Source of the DNA: Smithellaceae bacterium
Lineage (GTDB): Bacteria; Desulfobacterota; Syntrophia; Syntrophales; Smithellaceae
Length of the DNA: 7,411 nucleotides
Direction of reading: 5' to 3'
NCBI GenBank assembly: GCA_028701435.1
Contig: JAQVQT010000091.1
Location: forward strand, 1-7,411
The position numbers and the translations under genes are program-made. The stretch's first letter is position 1. Each line of letters starts with the position of its first letter. Under the pieces are notes generated by a model that saw only the letters and a list, made by a program, of their open reading frames with translations, was not told the DNA's origin and made no database searches. Positions 4,432 to 7,411 of the stretch are shown here, piece after piece.

Positions 4432-7410
4432 ATGACACCTATCCATGTTTTGCAGCCGACCCTGCGGGCCGGTGACGTCGTCCAGGGGTTTATCGTATTG
4501 CGCGTCGAAGTCATCGAAGCGATGCGTCTGACCGCCTATGAAATGGAGCACCGGAAAACCGGCGCCAAAGTGCTGCATCTGCACGCCCCGGACCGGGAAA
4601 ACCTTTACGCCGTCGGCTTCCGGACGCCGCCTTCGGATTCCACGGGCCTGCCCCATATTCTGGAGCATTGTGTGCTGGCCGGCTCGGAGAAGTATCCGCT
4701 GAAGGACGCCTTCAAAGAGCTGATTCGTTCCAGCATGCAAACCTTCATCAACGCCTTCACCTACCCGGACAAGACCCTTTACCCGGTGGCCAGCCAGATC
4801 AAGGCGGATTTTTACAACCTGGCGCGCGTTTACACGGACCTGGTGTTGCATCCCCGCCTGCTTCGCGAAACCTTTCTGCAGGAAGGCCATCATCTGGAAT
4901 TTGCAAAGCCCGGTGATCCCGAAAGCGATCTGGTGATCTCCGGCATTGTCTACAATGAAATGAAGGGCGCCTATTCGTCGCCCGATTCGCTGATGTTCAA
5001 GGACATTCAGCAAAATCTGTATCCGGACACCGTGTATGCCCTGGACTCCGGAGGCGACCCGGATGTCATCCCCATGCTTACGTATGAACAGTTCCGGGAT
5101 TTCCACCGCAAATACTATTCGCCGACCAACGCGCGCTTTTTCTTCTATGGAGACATTCCCACTGCGGAACATTTAGAATTTCTGGCCGAAATGCTGGCCG
5201 GCTTCGACCGGGTGGAGGTGGATTCGTCCATCATGAGCCAGCCTTTCTTTCCCGGTCCCCGGCGGATTACCGGCACCTATCCCATCGATTCCGACGAGAC
5301 ATCGGAAAACAAGACCTACGTCAACCTGGCCTGGATGCTCGCGGAAAACAGGGACTTTGAAACGGCGCTCGAGCTCTCCATCCTTTCGGGCCTGCTCGTG
5401 GGCAGCGCCGCGTCGCCTCTGCGCCGGGCGCTTGTCGATTCCGGGCTGGGAGAAGACCTCTCTCCGGTGTCCGGCATCGAGTCCGATCTCAAACAGCTGA
5501 TGTTCTGCGCAGGTCTGCGCAACGTCAAAAGCGCCGACATCCCAAAGGTTGAAAAGCTGATCCTCGACACCCTGCAAAAGATTGTCGTCGAAGGATTCGA
5601 CCCGGAACTCATCGAGGGCATCCTGCATCAGGTCGAATTTCACGGCAGGGAAATCTCCCGCGGCTCCTACCCTTACGGGATCACGCTGATGGGCGGCGTC
5701 TTTCAGACCTGGCTCTATGACGGCGATCCCCTGGCCGGCCTCGATTTCTCGCGCGTGATTGAAAAGATCCGCCTCCTTCTGAAGAACGATCCGCAAATCT
5801 TTCAGAAAGTGGCTCAAAAATGGCTGGTGGACAATCCGCACCGCCTGCTGGCGGTGATGGAGCCGGATCCCGATTTCAACCGGAAGAACGAAGCCGGATT
5901 AACGGAAAAGATGGCCGCGTTCAAAGCCGGCCTGTCGAAAGATCAGTTGCGGGAGATCGACGAGCAGGCGGCGCGTCTAAAGTCTTTTCAATCCGAAGAG
6001 GATTCATCGAAAACCCAGGCAAGCCTTCCCAAGCTGAAAATGGAAGATCTTCCCCGGCGGGTGGAAACCATTCCGACGCAGCGTACAACCCTGGCTTCGA
6101 CCCCCGCGCTGACGCATGACCTGTTTACCAACGGCATTGCCTATGTCGATCTGGCGTTTGACACCGCTTCGATTCCCGAAAATCTGCAGATCTACCTGCC
6201 GCTCTTGGGCAAAATCGTAAGCGGCATGGGCGCTGCGGGCCTGACCTACGACGAGATGGCCAAACGCATCGCCCTGCAGATGGGCGGATTCGGTTATGAT
6301 CTGTCTTCCGGCTTGACCGCGGACGCAGCCGACGCATGGCAGAAAATGGTCTTTTCCTTCAAAGCGCTCTACCGCAATATTCCACAGGCTGTCCGGACCG
6401 TCCGCGACATCCTCTGCTTTGGAGATTTGAACGATGAATCGAGAATGCGCGATTTGATCGCCGAGCGGAAAAACAATCTGCTCGCCTCCGTCGTTCCTTC
6501 CGGACACGTTTTCGCCAAGCGGTCCGCGGCGGCGGGACTGACGCTGCCCGCCTGCCGCGATGAACAATGGCACGGCCGGACGCAGCTTCGATTCGTCCAG
6601 CAGCAGGCGGAGGGCTTCGACGCCTCCAAAAAGCCACTGCGTGAAAAGCTGGAGCAGCTCCGAAAAATCCTCTTTACCCGGCAAAACCTGACCATCAACA
6701 TGACCGCCGATGCGGACGGCCTGAAGCTTTTGGAAGGCGAGATCGGCGAGCTTCTGGAAAGCCTGCCTCTCGCCCAGCGGGAAGTAAATCCCGACAGGCC
6801 TTTGCTTGCGCCCGTCCGCGCGGGCATTGCCGTTCCCGCCCAGGTTTCCTATGTGGCTTCGGCGATGAAAGCGCCCGCCTATGACGATCCTTCCTCCGCG
6901 CTTTTAATGCTGGCCTCACGGGAGCTTTCCAACACATATCTGTACAAGCATATCCGCGTGCAGGGCGGCGCCTACGGGGGAATGTCGTCTTTTGACCCGA
7001 CGCAGGGCATTTTCGCATTTCTGTCCTATCGCGATCCGCACATTGTGGAGACGATGAATGTCTTTGAGGCCGCCCGGCGGTTTTATTCCGAAAACGAAAT
7101 GACGAAAGACGATCTGGAAAAAGCCGTCATCAGCGCACTCGGCGCGCTGGACAAGCCTCTCGATCCTTCAGGGCGCGGTTATGTCGCCCTGTTCCGGCAT
7201 TTCAGCGGCGCAACCGACGACATGCGCCAGGCCTTCCGGGACCGCCTGTTTACCGCAACGCCGCGCCAGGTGCAAAACGCCTTGTCCGACTATTTTGAAA
7301 AAGCCTCGTCCTTCGTCTCTGTCGCGGTTTATTCCTCACAGGAAAAACTGGAAGAAGCCAATCGGCGTTTGGAAAAGAAGCTGAAACTGGAGAAGCTGAC
7401 GGAAGGATAG
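4432..7410 (+). CDS. M16C zinc metallopeptidase, presequence protease (PreP/Cym1)-like oligopeptidase
   Basis: A 992-residue protein, full length for the PreP family, which closes a two-half chamber around unstructured peptides and cuts them. No signal peptide is seen, so it is expected in the cytoplasm, degrading short peptides. The N-terminal half carries the inverted zinc motif HILEH (H75, catalytic E78, H79) and the distal ligand E176 in NEMKGAY. H75 to E176 is 101 residues, matching what I recall for human PreP (H104, E205). Flanking family signatures include FRTPPSDSTGLP (63-74), SEKYPLKDAF and NAFTYPD. The M16C-associated linker starts near residue 484 with a charged helical stretch and LPKLKMEDLP (532-541). 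The second half, which has no zinc motif, keeps the substrate-binding R842 and Y848 in RVQGGAYGG, six apart as in PreP. The protein ends in a charged Lys/Glu/Leu-rich tail. It is probably the last gene in the visible run; any terminator lies outside. No key residue is missing. Confidence 0.95.
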   Translation: MTPIHVLQPTLRAGDVVQGFIVLRVEVIEAMRLTAYEMEHRKTGAKVLHLHAPDRENLYAVGFRTPPSDSTGLPHILEHCVLAGSEKYPLKDAFKELIRSSMQTFINAFTYPDKTLYPVASQIKADFYNLARVYTDLVLHPRLLRETFLQEGHHLEFAKPGDPESDLVISGIVYNEMKGAYSSPDSLMFKDIQQNLYPDTVYALDSGGDPDVIPMLTYEQFRDFHRKYYSPTNARFFFYGDIPTAEHLEFLAEMLAGFDRVEVDSSIMSQPFFPGPRRITGTYPIDSDETSENKTYVNLAWMLAENRDFETALELSILSGLLVGSAASPLRRALVDSGLGEDLSPVSGIESDLKQLMFCAGLRNVKSADIPKVEKLILDTLQKIVVEGFDPELIEGILHQVEFHGREISRGSYPYGITLMGGVFQTWLYDGDPLAGLDFSRVIEKIRLLLKNDPQIFQKVAQKWLVDNPHRLLAVMEPDPDFNRKNEAGLTEKMAAFKAGLSKDQLREIDEQAARLKSFQSEEDSSKTQASLPKLKMEDLPRRVETIPTQRTTLASTPALTHDLFTNGIAYVDLAFDTASIPENLQIYLPLLGKIVSGMGAAGLTYDEMAKRIALQMGGFGYDLSSGLTADAADAWQKMVFSFKALYRNIPQAVRTVRDILCFGDLNDESRMRDLIAERKNNLLASVVPSGHVFAKRSAAAGLTLPACRDEQWHGRTQLRFVQQQAEGFDASKKPLREKLEQLRKILFTRQNLTINMTADADGLKLLEGEIGELLESLPLAQREVNPDRPLLAPVRAGIAVPAQVSYVASAMKAPAYDDPSSALLMLASRELSNTYLYKHIRVQGGAYGGMSSFDPTQGIFAFLSYRDPHIVETMNVFEAARRFYSENEMTKDDLEKAVISALGALDKPLDPSGRGYVALFRHFSGATDDMRQAFRDRLFTATPRQVQNALSDYFEKASSFVSVAVYSSQEKLEEANRRLEKKLKLEKLTEG

Positions 7411-7411
7411 A

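Noticed and set aside
3148..5172. A 674-codon open frame on the minus strand, antisense to the DUF3047-OmpA and peptidase genes
   Set aside because: Its codons lie exactly in register with the sense codons of both genes (both in frame 1), so antisense stops arise only where the sense strand uses TTA, CTA or TCA, which are rare in GC-rich genes. It breaks at the sense TTA codon at 5173-5175, and another antisense frame resumes at once (5173-5841). The translation resembles no family I know, and the sense genes have full family motifs.

Overview
The window is a compact, fully coding stretch of a GC-rich bacterial chromosome. Five genes lie head to tail on the + strand, with junctions of -1, 26, 5 and 33 bases. 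No RNA gene, CRISPR array, insertion sequence or phage gene is visible, and no intergenic stretch reaches 300 bases. The first gene is cut by the left edge; the last ends one base before the right edge.

Layout: (1) 1-1890, the C-terminal part of a cobalamin-dependent methionine synthase (MetH) that ends after the B12 domain and has no AdoMet activation domain. (2) 1890-2612, a TonB-family energy transducer whose start codon overlaps the metH stop. (3) 2639-3229, orotate phosphoribosyltransferase (PyrE). (4) 3235-4398, an exported protein with an N-terminal DUF3047-like domain and a C-terminal OmpA-type peptidoglycan-binding domain. (5) 4432-7410, a complete M16C metallopeptidase of the presequence-protease (PreP) type.

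Organism: TonB and an exported OmpA-domain protein indicate a diderm (Gram-negative-type) bacterium. The short MetH, the style of the PyrE sequence and the DUF3047 domain suggest a deltaproteobacterial (Desulfobacterota, possibly Syntrophales-like) source. This is inference from family resemblance, not a database match.

How the genes fit together: the spacing suggests one transcript that begins upstream of the window. metH (one-carbon and methionine metabolism), pyrE (pyrimidine synthesis) and the oligopeptidase (peptide turnover) are housekeeping functions. The TonB and DUF3047-OmpA proteins act at the envelope. A link between B12-dependent MetH and TonB-driven B12 import is conceivable but unproven. 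I see no clear undescribed multi-gene system. The least ordinary object is the DUF3047-OmpA fusion, with a cysteine pair bracketing its OmpA domain.
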